Assembly: GCA_002025865.1 (NCBI GenBank)
Contig: MWOR01000019.1
Span: forward strand, 1 to 45,756
From: Prochlorococcus sp. HOT208_60m_813I02
Lineage (GTDB): Bacteria; Cyanobacteriota; Cyanobacteriia; PCC-6307; Cyanobiaceae
Length of the DNA stretch: 45,756 nt
Direction of reading: 5' to 3'
Shown: positions 16,725 through 24,982 of the stretch, piece after piece
How the letters are laid out: every line of letters begins with the position of its first letter
Numbering within the stretch: the first letter of the stretch is position 1
Notes under the pieces: generated by a model
Told to the model about the DNA's origin: nothing
The model's database searches: none
The model's input: only the letters and a program-made list of their open reading frames with translations
Program-made: the position numbers and the translations under genes

Positions 16725-17045
16725 TTATTTACTAGTATCTTGATTCATCTGATTTACTAACGAGTCGATATCTAATTGATTATATGGTGGTGTTTGTTTC
16801 ATTTCTCGATAATCGTTATTGATATTGTTTAACCATTTTTGCTCAATCTTTATAAGATTTTTTGCAATATTGAACATGCCCCCTTTTTTATATAATTCTT
16901 TAATTTTGAGAATAATCTCCGAGGTTCTGCTCGATTTAATACTTAATTCATTTGCTAAGTCTTTTTGGGTAAATCCATGCGATTTTAACCAATCTTTAAT
17001 GAAGGAGACGAGTTCTTTTTCTTCCTGTATAGATAATTTACTCAT
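16725..17045 (-). CDS. Small helix-turn-helix (XRE-like) protein
   Basis: A 106-residue protein. Residues about 12-55 look like a helix-turn-helix of the Cro/XRE type: FIKDWLKSHG, FTQKDLANELSI, then SSRTSEIILKIKELY. The C-terminal half (NLIKIEQKWLNNINNDYREMK, then a polar tail) has no recognised domain. Its ATG directly follows the stop of the DUF1232 gene (TAAATG), so the two are translated from one message. It may regulate that gene or others. The target is unknown. It is followed by a possible terminator. Confidence 0.75.
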   Translation of the reverse strand: MSKLSIQEEKELVSFIKDWLKSHGFTQKDLANELSIKSSRTSEIILKIKELYKKGGMFNIAKNLIKIEQKWLNNINNDYREMKQTPPYNQLDIDSLVNQMNQDTSK

Positions 17046-17414
17046 TTAATAAAAGGGAAATAACTTATTAAGCTTATTCTCTGCTCTTGCTCTTATTGAT
17101 GGAGTCATGTATTTGCTCCATATACTGAGTACTGCTGTGAGGGCTACAAAATCATCACTAAAACCAACTAAAGGCACGAAGTCAGGGAAAAGATCAAATG
17201 GCATAATCAAATATGCTAGAGCAGCCATTAATGAAACTCTTACTTGTGCTGGAGTATAAGGATCTATTGCCATCTCCAAAACTTCTAAGGCAGGCTTGGC
17301 AATTGTTCTTCCTGCTTTAATAAGAATCTTGATAATGATATTTTCATCAAATGTTGAACTATCTAGAACTTCAGCATCATAGATTTTTTCTTGGGCTTTG
17401 TAATTCTCTTTCAT
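17046..17414 (-). CDS. DUF1232 family membrane protein
   Basis: A 122-residue protein with the DUF1232 core at about residues 55-95. It has a hydrophobic helix (RVSLMAALAYLIMPFDLFPD), followed by the conserved turn FVPLVGFSDDFVALTAVLSIW. The family is widespread in bacteria and plants. Its function is not settled. An N-terminal polar segment and a basic C-terminal tail (RARAENKLNKLF) flank the membrane part. It abuts the HTH gene downstream with no gap. The sigma factor gene on the same strand ends 37 bases upstream, so the pair could be read together with it. Confidence 0.85.
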   Translation of the reverse strand: MKENYKAQEKIYDAEVLDSSTFDENIIIKILIKAGRTIAKPALEVLEMAIDPYTPAQVRVSLMAALAYLIMPFDLFPDFVPLVGFSDDFVALTAVLSIWSKYMTPSIRARAENKLNKLFPFY

Positions 17415-17451
17415 CCTTATAAATGAAATTTAAATATTTTTAATGGAATTT

Positions 17452-18375
17452 TTAGCTAATACTATCAACTAATCCATTCTGTATTCCTGCTTTCCTAAGT
17501 TTTCTTAAAGCACGTTGAACAACTTGTCGACAATATTCCCTGCTACAACTCATATGTCTTGCAACTTCAGCTAAAGTTCTCCATTCATTTGAGCCGTCTA
17601 AACCAAATCTTAGGCTTACTATCTTTCTTTCTTTCTCAGTTAAATTTGCTTTATCTAATAACTTCCAAGCCGAGGCTGTCCTTTCGGCTAATTCGGCTAA
17701 TTCCATTGGGGGAGTTTGATCACTTGGAAGAATATCAACCAACTCGGAAGGATCTGATTTTGATTTAACAGTACCTTGGAGACTAACAGTGATGCTTCTC
17801 AATTCACAAGAAAGGAGTTCGTCAATTTCCTCTTTGGTTATTTTCATTTCTTCAGCTAGCTCATCACTAGTGGGTGGAATACCCTTAAGTTGCATAAGCT
17901 TTGATTTTGCTGATCTTAGTTTTGTAAGTTTTTCATTAATGTTAACAGGGATCCTTATTGTTCTGCTTTGAGTTGACAATGCTCTGTTTAAACCTTGCCT
18001 AATCCACCAATAAGCATAGGTAGAAAATCTATGTCCTCTAGACGGATCATATTTCTCTACGGCCCTTGTAAGACCTAATGTCCCTTCTTGAATTAAGTCC
18101 AGTAATTCTAATCCTTTCCCTTGGTATCTCTTAGCAAGGTTGACAACTAGTCTTAGGTTGGCTGTTATCATCTCGTTTTTAGCTTTTTCACCAATTTTGA
18201 TCTTTTTTCTCTCAGCATCGGAATATTCACAAGCGGGGCCTTTCCCTCCTGCCTCTTGACATCTATTAACAAGCACAACCATTTCTTGGACTTTTCTGCC
18301 CATTGTGAGTTCTCTCTCGGGAGTCAAAAGTTGATGACGACCTATTTCACCAAGAAAATCGCTTAATGAACTCAC
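17452..18375 (-). CDS. Group 2 sigma70-family sigma factor (RpoD/SigA type)
   Basis: A 307-residue sigma factor. Region 1.2 is SDFLGEIGRHQLLTPERE. Region 2 holds NLRLVVNLAKRYQGKGLELL and IQEGTLGLTRAVEKYDPSRG, with the -10 recognition helix FSTYAYWWIRQGLNRAL. Region 3 follows, and region 4 ends in the -35 helix ARHMSCSREYCRQVVQRALRK. The lack of a long region 1.1 and the short length mark it as a group 2 (non-essential, condition-dependent) factor. The start is a GTG at 18375 with GAGG (18382-18385) six bases before it. Upstream lies a striking all-A/T palindrome. Confidence 0.93.
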   Translation of the reverse strand: MSSLSDFLGEIGRHQLLTPERELTMGRKVQEMVVLVNRCQEAGGKGPACEYSDAERKKIKIGEKAKNEMITANLRLVVNLAKRYQGKGLELLDLIQEGTLGLTRAVEKYDPSRGHRFSTYAYWWIRQGLNRALSTQSRTIRIPVNINEKLTKLRSAKSKLMQLKGIPPTSDELAEEMKITKEEIDELLSCELRSITVSLQGTVKSKSDPSELVDILPSDQTPPMELAELAERTASAWKLLDKANLTEKERKIVSLRFGLDGSNEWRTLAEVARHMSCSREYCRQVVQRALRKLRKAGIQNGLVDSIS

Positions 18376-18440
18376 GATTTACCTCATTGTTGATACATTT
18401 AACTTATAGTTAATTCAGTAATAAGCCATACATGTAATAA

Positions 18441-18477
18441 TTAATTAATAATTAATTAATAATTATTAATTAATTAA
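18441..18477. repeat. All-A/T tandem and inverted repeat upstream of the sigma factor
   Basis: Two copies of TTAATTAATAA (18441-18451 and 18452-18462) are followed by a mirror arm. 18451-18462 and 18463-18474 form a perfect 24-base palindrome with no spacer. The 37 bases contain no G or C. It lies 66 bases before the sigma factor GTG and 64 bases after the hisIE stop. It may bend DNA, bind a nucleoid protein, or act as a weak terminator for hisIE. Confidence 0.6.
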
Positions 18478-18529
18478 ATAACATTTTTTTTTAAAGTTTT
18501 AAGGTTAAAAAATTAAAAATTTTAATTAT

Positions 18530-19189
18530 TTAATTTTTTCTTCTTGATTCTAGAACAGCAAGTACATCTCTCCACTCAACGCCTTTATGCATAAGAGCTA
18601 CTTGCAGATGATAAATTAAATCAGCAGCTTCATTTGAGATTGAATTTTTATCATTATCTTTGCAAGCCATTATAAATTCTGCAGATTCCTCTCCTATTTT
18701 TTTCAAAATAGTGTTACTACCTTTTGTTAACAAATGATTTGTGTAACTTTTTTCTGGTGGATTTATTGATCTTTCGTTAATTGTATTGAATAATTCAGAG
18801 CAAATATTTGAGAAGGGAGTTGTTTTTTTCTCTTTTTTATCACTTTGATTAATTTTGATTTCGTTGAAAAAACAACTTTTTTCCCCAGTGTGACATGCTC
18901 CTGAACCATTTTGTTCAATCAAAAGTATTAGTGCATCATTATCGCAGTCGAATCTTATCTCCTTAAGTATTTGGGTACTTCCACTTGTAGCTCCTTTTCT
19001 CCAAATTTCGGATCTTGATCTACTCCAATAATGTACTTTTTTGGTTTCAAGGGTCATTGTCAAAGATTCTTTGTTCATCCAAGCAAGCATAAGAATTGAT
19101 CCGTCAAGCCAATCTTGTGCTATTGCAGGGATTAATCCATAATTATCAAAGCGTAGATCCTCTATCGAAAAATTAGTTGAATAAGTCAT
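18530..19189 (-). CDS. hisIE: Bifunctional phosphoribosyl-AMP cyclohydrolase / phosphoribosyl-ATP pyrophosphohydrolase
   Basis: A 219-residue fusion catalysing steps two and three of histidine synthesis. The HisI part (about 1-115) has AIAQDWLDGSILMLAWMNKESL, HYWSRSRSEIWRKG, the metal-binding IRFDCDNDALILLIEQNG and CHTGEKSCFF. The HisE part (about 128-219) has SYTNHLLTKGSNTILKKIGEE and EAADLIYHLQVAL, with the acidic metal site. The ATG is at 19189. It is divergent from the QueD-like gene. hisG is elsewhere in the window, so the his genes are scattered, as usual in cyanobacteria. Confidence 0.95.
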   Translation of the reverse strand: MTYSTNFSIEDLRFDNYGLIPAIAQDWLDGSILMLAWMNKESLTMTLETKKVHYWSRSRSEIWRKGATSGSTQILKEIRFDCDNDALILLIEQNGSGACHTGEKSCFFNEIKINQSDKKEKKTTPFSNICSELFNTINERSINPPEKSYTNHLLTKGSNTILKKIGEESAEFIMACKDNDKNSISNEAADLIYHLQVALMHKGVEWRDVLAVLESRRKN

Positions 19190-19252
19190 TATTTTCGTTA
19201 TGTTAAATCCTACTCAATGTGTTTTATTAAAAATTATCCTAACAGTTAATTG

Positions 19253-19723
19253 ATGTATATTCATCCTCTGAAATTTTCATGCAGCAAAAGTTACGAGGAT
19301 TTTCCCTGTTCACATAGGCAATGGCGCCATGAAGGCCACTGCAGATTTGTGCATGGATATTCAAGATCATTCACATTTTGGTTCACTGCAAAAAAATTAG
19401 ACCTAAATGGTTTTGTTGTCGATTTTTCAAGTCTAAAGCCCCTAGAAAATAGACTAAAGGAGCAATTTGACCATACTTTTTTAATAAATAAAGATGACCC
19501 TTTGCTGAATTACTGGGAAAAATTACATGACCTAGATGCTTTAGATCTGAGAATTATGGATAATGTTGGAATGGAGTTCACCTCTGAATTAATTTGGAGA
19601 TGGGCTAATGAATACCTACAGGATAAGGATAAGGGCAGGACATGTTGTTGGAAAACAGAATCAAAAGAAAATAAATCGAATAAAGCAAGTTATGAAGAAA
19701 TTCCTGATTGGTTCAAATCTTAG
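19253..19723 (+). CDS. 6-pyruvoyl-tetrahydropterin synthase / QueD-like protein, altered zinc site
   Basis: A 156-residue T-fold protein of the PTPS/QueD family, which converts dihydroneopterin triphosphate to tetrahydropterins, in queuosine or pterin synthesis. Against E. coli QueD, the catalytic Cys (Cys30) four residues before His34, and the Asp73-His74 pair in FDHTF, are kept. Of the three zinc-binding His, only His34 remains. The expected HGH reads HGY (Tyr36), and the His of FEAAH reads Lys (FSCSK, Lys12). Extra His residues in CSHRQWRHEGHC may supply a different site. I use the ATG at 19253; a TTG directly before it is also open. Single gene, tail to tail with clpB (49 bases). Confidence 0.78.
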   Translation: MYIHPLKFSCSKSYEDFPCSHRQWRHEGHCRFVHGYSRSFTFWFTAKKLDLNGFVVDFSSLKPLENRLKEQFDHTFLINKDDPLLNYWEKLHDLDALDLRIMDNVGMEFTSELIWRWANEYLQDKDKGRTCCWKTESKENKSNKASYEEIPDWFKS

Positions 19724-19772
19724 ATTAAAGTTCTTAATTTTAAAGCCATATAGGATTCTTTAATTTAGATAT

Positions 19773-22355
19773 TTAATCAACATTTATCTCTCCATTAACC
19801 AGATAAATATTAATCTCGTCTTTATTAAGGTAATGATTATTCAATATGTTATTTGAAATTTTTGTCTCAATTTGTTTTTGAATAATTCTTTTTAAAGGCC
19901 TTGCACCATAAGCATGATCGAAACTATTTTCGACAAGTTGGTTAATTGCTTCATCCGTAATTTTAAATTTAAAGTTTTTTTTGTTTAGTCTTTTTTCTAA
20001 ATTTTGAAGATGGATTTTTGCAATTTCTTTTATGTCATTTAATTCTAAATTATTAAAAATAACTATTTCATCAAGTCGATTTAAAAACTCAGGCTTGAAG
20101 AATTTTTTAATTTCATTATCTACAACTTTTTTAATTTCATTTGTATCTTCTTTTCTAACTGATAAATCATTTATTGATTGACTTCCTAAATTACTTGTGA
20201 GAACAATGATTGAATTTTTGAAATTGATTGTACGACCTTGACCATCAGTAATGATTCCATCATCAAGAACCTGTAAGAGAATATCTAAAATATCTTTGTG
20301 AGCTTTCTCTATTTCATCTAGGAGTATTAATGAATAAGGATTTTTGCGTACAGCTTCAGTTAGTTGACCGCCTGATTCGAAACCCAAATATCCAGGAGGC
20401 GCACCTATGATTTTGCTCACTGAATGCTTTTCCATATATTCAGACATATCCAATCTTGTAATTGAAGAATTTGAATCGAATATTATTTTGGCTGTTACTT
20501 TACTTAGCTCTGTCTTCCCAACACCAGTTGGACCTAAAAAGAGAAAACTGGCTAATGGCTTGCTTGGATCATTTAGACCAGTCCTTGATCTCTTAATGGA
20601 ATCTGCAACAGCCCTAATTGCACTATCTTGACCAATAATTTTTTCTTTAAGGATTGACTCGAGGCTTAAGAGTTTATCTTTTTCTGACTGGTTTAAGTTC
20701 TGTACTGGAATAGAGGTCCACTTTGAGACAACTTCTGCAATATCATCAAAAGTTACCTCTTGTCTTAAAAGACTTGTATCTCCATTTTTTTGGGAATTTA
20801 CTAGGAACTCACTTTTTTCCTTCAGCTTTTTTTGCAAAGAATTTAAAGTTCCAAATTCTAATTCTGCTGCTTTGTTGAGGTCAAAACTCCTTTTGGCTTG
20901 ATCTATTTGCAATTGAACAGATTCAATTTCTTCTTTTATGGTGCTAATCTCATCAATTTCATCTTTTTCTTTTTTCCATTGAGCGCCTAATTCTGCCTGT
21001 TTATCTTTAAGGGATAAAAGTTCATTATTGATTTTTTTTAATCTTTCTATAGAAAAATTATCCGTTTCTCTTTTTAAAGATAATTTTTCCATCTCAAACT
21101 GTAGAACTTTTCGATCAATTTCATCAATTTCTTCAGGTTTGGAAGTTATGACCATATTTAATCTTGAGGCTGCTTCATCGATAAGATCTATTGCTTTGTC
21201 AGGTAGAAATCTATCGTTAATATATCTTTCGCTAAGGGTTGCAGCAGCAACTAAAGCATTATCAGAAATTCTCACACTATGATGAACTTCGTATCTTTCT
21301 CTCAATCCTCTTAAAATTGATACAGTGTCATCTATTGAAGGAGCATCAACTTTTATCTTTTGAAATCTTCTTTCTAAAGCAGGATCTTTTTCTATATTTT
21401 GTTTATGTTCATTAATAGTTGTAGCACCAATACATCTAAGTTCTCCTCTCGCAAGCATAGGTTTTAATAGGTTGCTTGCATCTAAAGAACCTCCACTCGC
21501 GCCTGCACCAACTACTGTATGAATTTCATCAATAAAAAGAATAATCTTACCGTCTGATTCTTTCACTTTCTTTAGAATATTTTTTATTCTTTCTTCAAAT
21601 TCTCCACGATATTTTGCTCCAGCTAAAAGTGAACCCATATCTAATGAAATTAGTTTCCTATCTTGTAGCGCGGAAGGTACATCGCCATTAATAATTCTTT
21701 GAGCTAAACCTTCTACAATGGCTGTTTTGCCAACGCCAGGTTCTCCAATAAGAACTGGATTATTTTTTGTTCTTCTACTCAATATTTGAATTGTTCTTCT
21801 AATCTCTTCATCTCTGCCAATAACTGGGTCTAAAATCCCATCTCGTGCAGATTGAGTTAGATCAATACCATATTTTTCCAAGGACTCATTAGAACTATTA
21901 AATTCATTTTTTAATGCCGGATCTGACTTCATTTTCTTTATAATTTCAAGAAATTCTGGAATAACTTTTTGATTTAAAATTTGAAATCCATATTTATCAT
22001 CATAAGTGAAACCGTAAACTAAGTGTTCTGTTGATATCACTACATCATTAAAAGTATTTTTAATATCATTCGCCTTCAAAAATATTTTGTGAAGAGTATC
22101 ACCAATATATAAATTATCTTGTTTATTTTTCATTTTTGCCTTCGCATTTAATGAAGAAATTATTTCCCTCTTAAGATCTTCTAGATTTACATTATTATTT
22201 TTTAGAATCTTTTTTGTAATATTGTCCTCTTTTATAAGAGCTAATAAAAAATTATCAGAGTCTACGTTTTGTTGATAATTTTTATAAGCAATTTCTTTGG
22301 CAAAAATAAAATAGTTCCAAGCAGAATTTGAAAATTCGCTTGGAACTATTTTCAT
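19773..22355 (-). CDS. clpB: Disaggregase chaperone ClpB
   Basis: An 860-residue Hsp100 ATPase that pulls proteins out of aggregates together with DnaK. It has an N-domain (about 1-145), then AAA+ module 1 with Walker A GEPGVGKT (204-211) and IILFIDEIHTVVGAG. The long coiled-coil middle domain (about 405-520) is diagnostic of ClpB over ClpC/ClpA. AAA+ module 2 has Walker A GPTGVGKT (608-615) and LILLDEIEKAH. No ClpP-binding loop is evident, as expected for ClpB. The ATG at 22355 is preferred over the TTG just before it. Cyanobacteria often have two clpB copies; which this is cannot be told. A perfect palindrome lies upstream. Confidence 0.94.
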   Translation of the reverse strand: MKIVPSEFSNSAWNYFIFAKEIAYKNYQQNVDSDNFLLALIKEDNITKKILKNNNVNLEDLKREIISSLNAKAKMKNKQDNLYIGDTLHKIFLKANDIKNTFNDVVISTEHLVYGFTYDDKYGFQILNQKVIPEFLEIIKKMKSDPALKNEFNSSNESLEKYGIDLTQSARDGILDPVIGRDEEIRRTIQILSRRTKNNPVLIGEPGVGKTAIVEGLAQRIINGDVPSALQDRKLISLDMGSLLAGAKYRGEFEERIKNILKKVKESDGKIILFIDEIHTVVGAGASGGSLDASNLLKPMLARGELRCIGATTINEHKQNIEKDPALERRFQKIKVDAPSIDDTVSILRGLRERYEVHHSVRISDNALVAAATLSERYINDRFLPDKAIDLIDEAASRLNMVITSKPEEIDEIDRKVLQFEMEKLSLKRETDNFSIERLKKINNELLSLKDKQAELGAQWKKEKDEIDEISTIKEEIESVQLQIDQAKRSFDLNKAAELEFGTLNSLQKKLKEKSEFLVNSQKNGDTSLLRQEVTFDDIAEVVSKWTSIPVQNLNQSEKDKLLSLESILKEKIIGQDSAIRAVADSIKRSRTGLNDPSKPLASFLFLGPTGVGKTELSKVTAKIIFDSNSSITRLDMSEYMEKHSVSKIIGAPPGYLGFESGGQLTEAVRKNPYSLILLDEIEKAHKDILDILLQVLDDGIITDGQGRTINFKNSIIVLTSNLGSQSINDLSVRKEDTNEIKKVVDNEIKKFFKPEFLNRLDEIVIFNNLELNDIKEIAKIHLQNLEKRLNKKNFKFKITDEAINQLVENSFDHAYGARPLKRIIQKQIETKISNNILNNHYLNKDEINIYLVNGEINVD

Positions 22356-22379
22356 CAATCAAAGTTTGGTTATTACCGT

Positions 22380-22394
22380 AATAAATATTAAGTC
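22380..22394. promoter_or_regulatory. Palindrome upstream of clpB (operator candidate)
   Basis: TTATTACCGTAATAA is a perfect inverted repeat with 7-base arms and a one-base centre. It lies 24 bases before the clpB ATG, in its promoter or leader. It is not the CIRCE element of HrcA. It could also serve the end of petE. Confidence 0.3.
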
Positions 22395-22421
22395 AAAAAG
22401 GTGTTTAACTATTTAGAAGAT

Positions 22422-22772
22422 TTATTCAACAATAACTTTTCCTACCATTCCAGCGCCTCTGTGTGGCTCGCAATAGTAATCATAAGTTCCAGCAGTATCA
22501 AATGTTTCTTCCCAAGACTCTCCTGGAGCAAAAGCTAGGTCCGCATGACTTAATTCCTCATGCCCATCAAAAACAGCATTGTGAGGGGCAAGTTTATTAT
22601 TGACAAATTTAACTGTATCACCAGCACTAATGGTTACTGTACTTGGTTCAAATGCAAGCATTCCAGCATCTGTTCCAAGTTTTACTTCAACAGTCTTAGC
22701 TGAAACTGATGAAATACCTAGACCTAGAGTTAAAACTATTGCAAATAACCCTGCAAAGATTGAACGTAACAT
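22422..22772 (-). CDS. petE: Plastocyanin
   Basis: A 116-residue precursor of the copper protein that carries electrons from cytochrome b6f to photosystem I in the thylakoid lumen. Residues 1-25 form a signal peptide (basic start, hydrophobic core, ending SSVSA). The type 1 copper ligands are all present: His64 in APHNAVF, then Cys101, His104 and Met109 in [11 protein letters not shown]. The ATG at 22772 follows an 8-base T run. It lies alone between the epimerase upstream and clpB downstream on the same strand, with its own promoter-like sequence. Confidence 0.97.
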   Translation of the reverse strand: MLRSIFAGLFAIVLTLGLGISSVSAKTVEVKLGTDAGMLAFEPSTVTISAGDTVKFVNNKLAPHNAVFDGHEELSHADLAFAPGESWEETFDTAGTYDYYCEPHRGAGMVGKVIVE

Positions 22773-22787
22773 AAAAAAAAGTTTGCT

Positions 22788-22820
22788 TATTTATATATAT
22801 TACAAGGCTTTGGTAACCTA
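22788..22820 (-). promoter_or_regulatory. Putative petE promoter region
   Basis: Read on the minus strand, a TATATATAAAT block lies about 20-30 bases before the petE ATG. TTAGGT or TTACCA lies roughly 15 to 18 bases further upstream as a weak -35. Which hexamers are used is uncertain. Confidence 0.3.
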
Positions 22821-22832
22821 ACTGCGAGAATT

Positions 22833-23816
22833 TTAATTGTTATTACAGCTTGGTAACTTTGATAACCTTAAAATATCATTCAGTGACTTGGCATAACTTT
22901 TAAGTTTAAAAGTCTCAGGATTAGTGATGGGGACATGATTAAAGTCATATTTTTTGATACTGAAGCTATCCCAAGGAGTAGTTTGGATGGGGAGAATTCT
23001 TAATAATAATTTTAGAATTTTTTTTGTAAGCGGTATCGCAAAAAATCTCCTCATATTATGTCTTTTTAACAGTGTAATTATGGCATCATCAATTGAAATG
23101 AATTTTTGACCTAGCACAAATTTTCTAAAGCCTTTGTATTGCTCTTTTTTATGATTTTTAATTAGAAACCCACAAATCTGGGCGATATCATTTGCGTGTA
23201 TAAAGTGAAATTTAGAATCGATTTTTAAAAATCTTGCTAACCAAAGCCATTTCCCAATTTCTTTCAATCCACTAGTTAAATAACTCACAGGATATTTACT
23301 TTTTTTTCCAAGATTCCCTCCAAAAACCAAAGTAGGGAAAACAGCGAATGTTTTTTCTGCAAATGAGCTTTCTCTAAGTCTCTGGAAACATTCATATTTT
23401 GTTTGAATGTACTCTGTTCCATAAATCAATGATTCCCTCATTAATTCTGTTTGCGGGTCAAGAATACTAGCTGTTGAAAAATAAATAATCTTATCTAACT
23501 TTTCAATATCAAGCATTTCTAGTAATTCTTCAAAAGCTTTAATATTTACTTCATAGGCTCTTTTTGGATCTCCCCAAGCTGTAGCAGTATGTATTAGGTA
23601 ATTAATTTGACTAATTTCCTTTTTATACCTATTTGATTCCCTGATATCGCACACCATTAACTTGACTTTTTTATTTTCTTGAACAGAAATTGGTAACTTA
23701 CTTTTGTCTCTTACCATGAGATAAAGCCTGAATTTTGTGTTTTTCAAAAACCAATCAACTAAATATTGGCCAACACATCCATTTGCGCCTGTTATTAATA
23801 AGTTTTTAAATGCCAA
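22833..23816 (-). CDS. NAD-dependent epimerase/dehydratase (extended SDR)
   Basis: A 327-residue short-chain dehydrogenase of the extended type. The Rossmann motif ITGANGCVGQYLVDWFL is at residues 8-24, with VCDIRES and a HTATAWGDP segment after it. In place of the usual SxnYxxxK, one sees YFSTASILDP and then YIQTKYECFQRL, so Tyr and Lys are present (YxxxK-like in YIQTKYE). The substrate is unknown, possibly a nucleotide sugar or an isoprenoid/steroid-like alcohol. The start is a TTG at 23816, 8 bases after the hemE stop, so the two genes are probably co-transcribed. Confidence 0.85.
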   Translation of the reverse strand: MAFKNLLITGANGCVGQYLVDWFLKNTKFRLYLMVRDKSKLPISVQENKKVKLMVCDIRESNRYKKEISQINYLIHTATAWGDPKRAYEVNIKAFEELLEMLDIEKLDKIIYFSTASILDPQTELMRESLIYGTEYIQTKYECFQRLRESSFAEKTFAVFPTLVFGGNLGKKSKYPVSYLTSGLKEIGKWLWLARFLKIDSKFHFIHANDIAQICGFLIKNHKKEQYKGFRKFVLGQKFISIDDAIITLLKRHNMRRFFAIPLTKKILKLLLRILPIQTTPWDSFSIKKYDFNHVPITNPETFKLKSYAKSLNDILRLSKLPSCNNN

Positions 23817-23824
23817 GATTTTGA

Positions 23825-24865
23825 CTAGTAAGTGAGTTTTTTCCCATGTTCAAAAAATGTTTGAGCATTTTCTTCTGGAGTCCCAGGTAAAATCCCATGA
23901 CCCAAATTAAGAATATATTTTCTGTCTTTAATTTTATTAAAAGTATTATCTATCCTTTCTTTTATTGATTCTTTGTTTCCGAATAAAATGCCCGGGTCAA
24001 CATTCCCTTGAATTCCAATCCCCCTAGGAATTCTTTTACAAGCCTCTTCAATATCTACTGTCCAGTCTAATGAGATTATATCTACTCCAGTTTTTGCCAT
24101 TCTTTCTAATACTCCAGCACTACCTGAAATGTAAAGAATTATTGGAGTTTCTGGGTATTCCGCTTTTACAATTTCAACAACTTTTTTTTGATAAGGCCCA
24201 GCAAAGATATCGTAATCTTGTGGACTTAGTTGGCCTGCCCATGAATCAAAAATTTGTACTACTTGCGCTCCAGATTTTATTTGATATTTAAGATATTCAC
24301 CAATAGATTTTGCAAAATGATCAAGAAGTTTATGAAGTAAATCTGGTTCATTAAAAGCCATTGATTTTATTAAAGAATAATTTTTACTGCTTTTACCTTC
24401 AACTACATATGCAGCAAGAGTCCAAGGTGCGCCAACAAAACCTAAAACTGCTGCCTCATTATTAACATCTTTTTTTAGTGAAGTAAGAACTTGCCCAACA
24501 AAATTTAAACTCTCAGTAGGATTTAATTCTTTTAAATTTTCTACCTGGTTAAGAGTTCTTATTGGGTCCTCAATAATTGGACCTTTACTTTCTATTATTT
24601 CAAAATTTATGCCCATCCCTGGAAGAGGTGTGAGAATATCTGAAAAAAGGATCACACCATCCGGTTTGAAAGCATGAAAAGGCTGCATTGAAATCTCATA
24701 TGATAGTTCTGGATTCTCAGACCTCTCTCTAAAGCTTGGGTAACGCTCTCTTAAATCTCTATAGATTTTCATATATCTTCCTGCTTGCCTCATCATCCAT
24801 ACTGGAGGCCTATTTACTTTTTTACCTAATGCGGCAGAAAGTAGTAGTGGTAAATCTTGACCCAT
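23825..24865 (-). CDS. hemE: Uroporphyrinogen decarboxylase
   Basis: A 346-residue TIM-barrel enzyme that removes four carboxyls from uroporphyrinogen III, on the path to haem and chlorophyll. The N-terminal signature [13 protein letters not shown] carries Arg26 and Arg30, which hold the substrate carboxylates. [16 protein letters not shown] has the essential Asp. [16 protein letters not shown] and the C-terminal [14 protein letters not shown] (His) also match. The ATG at 24865 is chosen; a TTG two codons earlier is open but lacks support. The epimerase follows 8 bases downstream. Confidence 0.96.
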   Translation of the reverse strand: MGQDLPLLLSAALGKKVNRPPVWMMRQAGRYMKIYRDLRERYPSFRERSENPELSYEISMQPFHAFKPDGVILFSDILTPLPGMGINFEIIESKGPIIEDPIRTLNQVENLKELNPTESLNFVGQVLTSLKKDVNNEAAVLGFVGAPWTLAAYVVEGKSSKNYSLIKSMAFNEPDLLHKLLDHFAKSIGEYLKYQIKSGAQVVQIFDSWAGQLSPQDYDIFAGPYQKKVVEIVKAEYPETPIILYISGSAGVLERMAKTGVDIISLDWTVDIEEACKRIPRGIGIQGNVDPGILFGNKESIKERIDNTFNKIKDRKYILNLGHGILPGTPEENAQTFFEHGKKLTY

Positions 24866-24982
24866 TTTCAATTCGATATTTTTTAAAAAAAATTAAAATC
24901 CAACTTAAAAATCTTACAATGCAAAGCAGATCAAAAGCGTTATATGAACATTTATATGAAGCACTAAGTTAAATGTGCCTTT

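Noticed and set aside
24919..24972. A 17-codon open frame between hemE and glgB (starts MQSRSKALYEHLYEALS)
   Set aside because: Too short to support, with no ribosome binding site. It is the kind of frame expected by chance.
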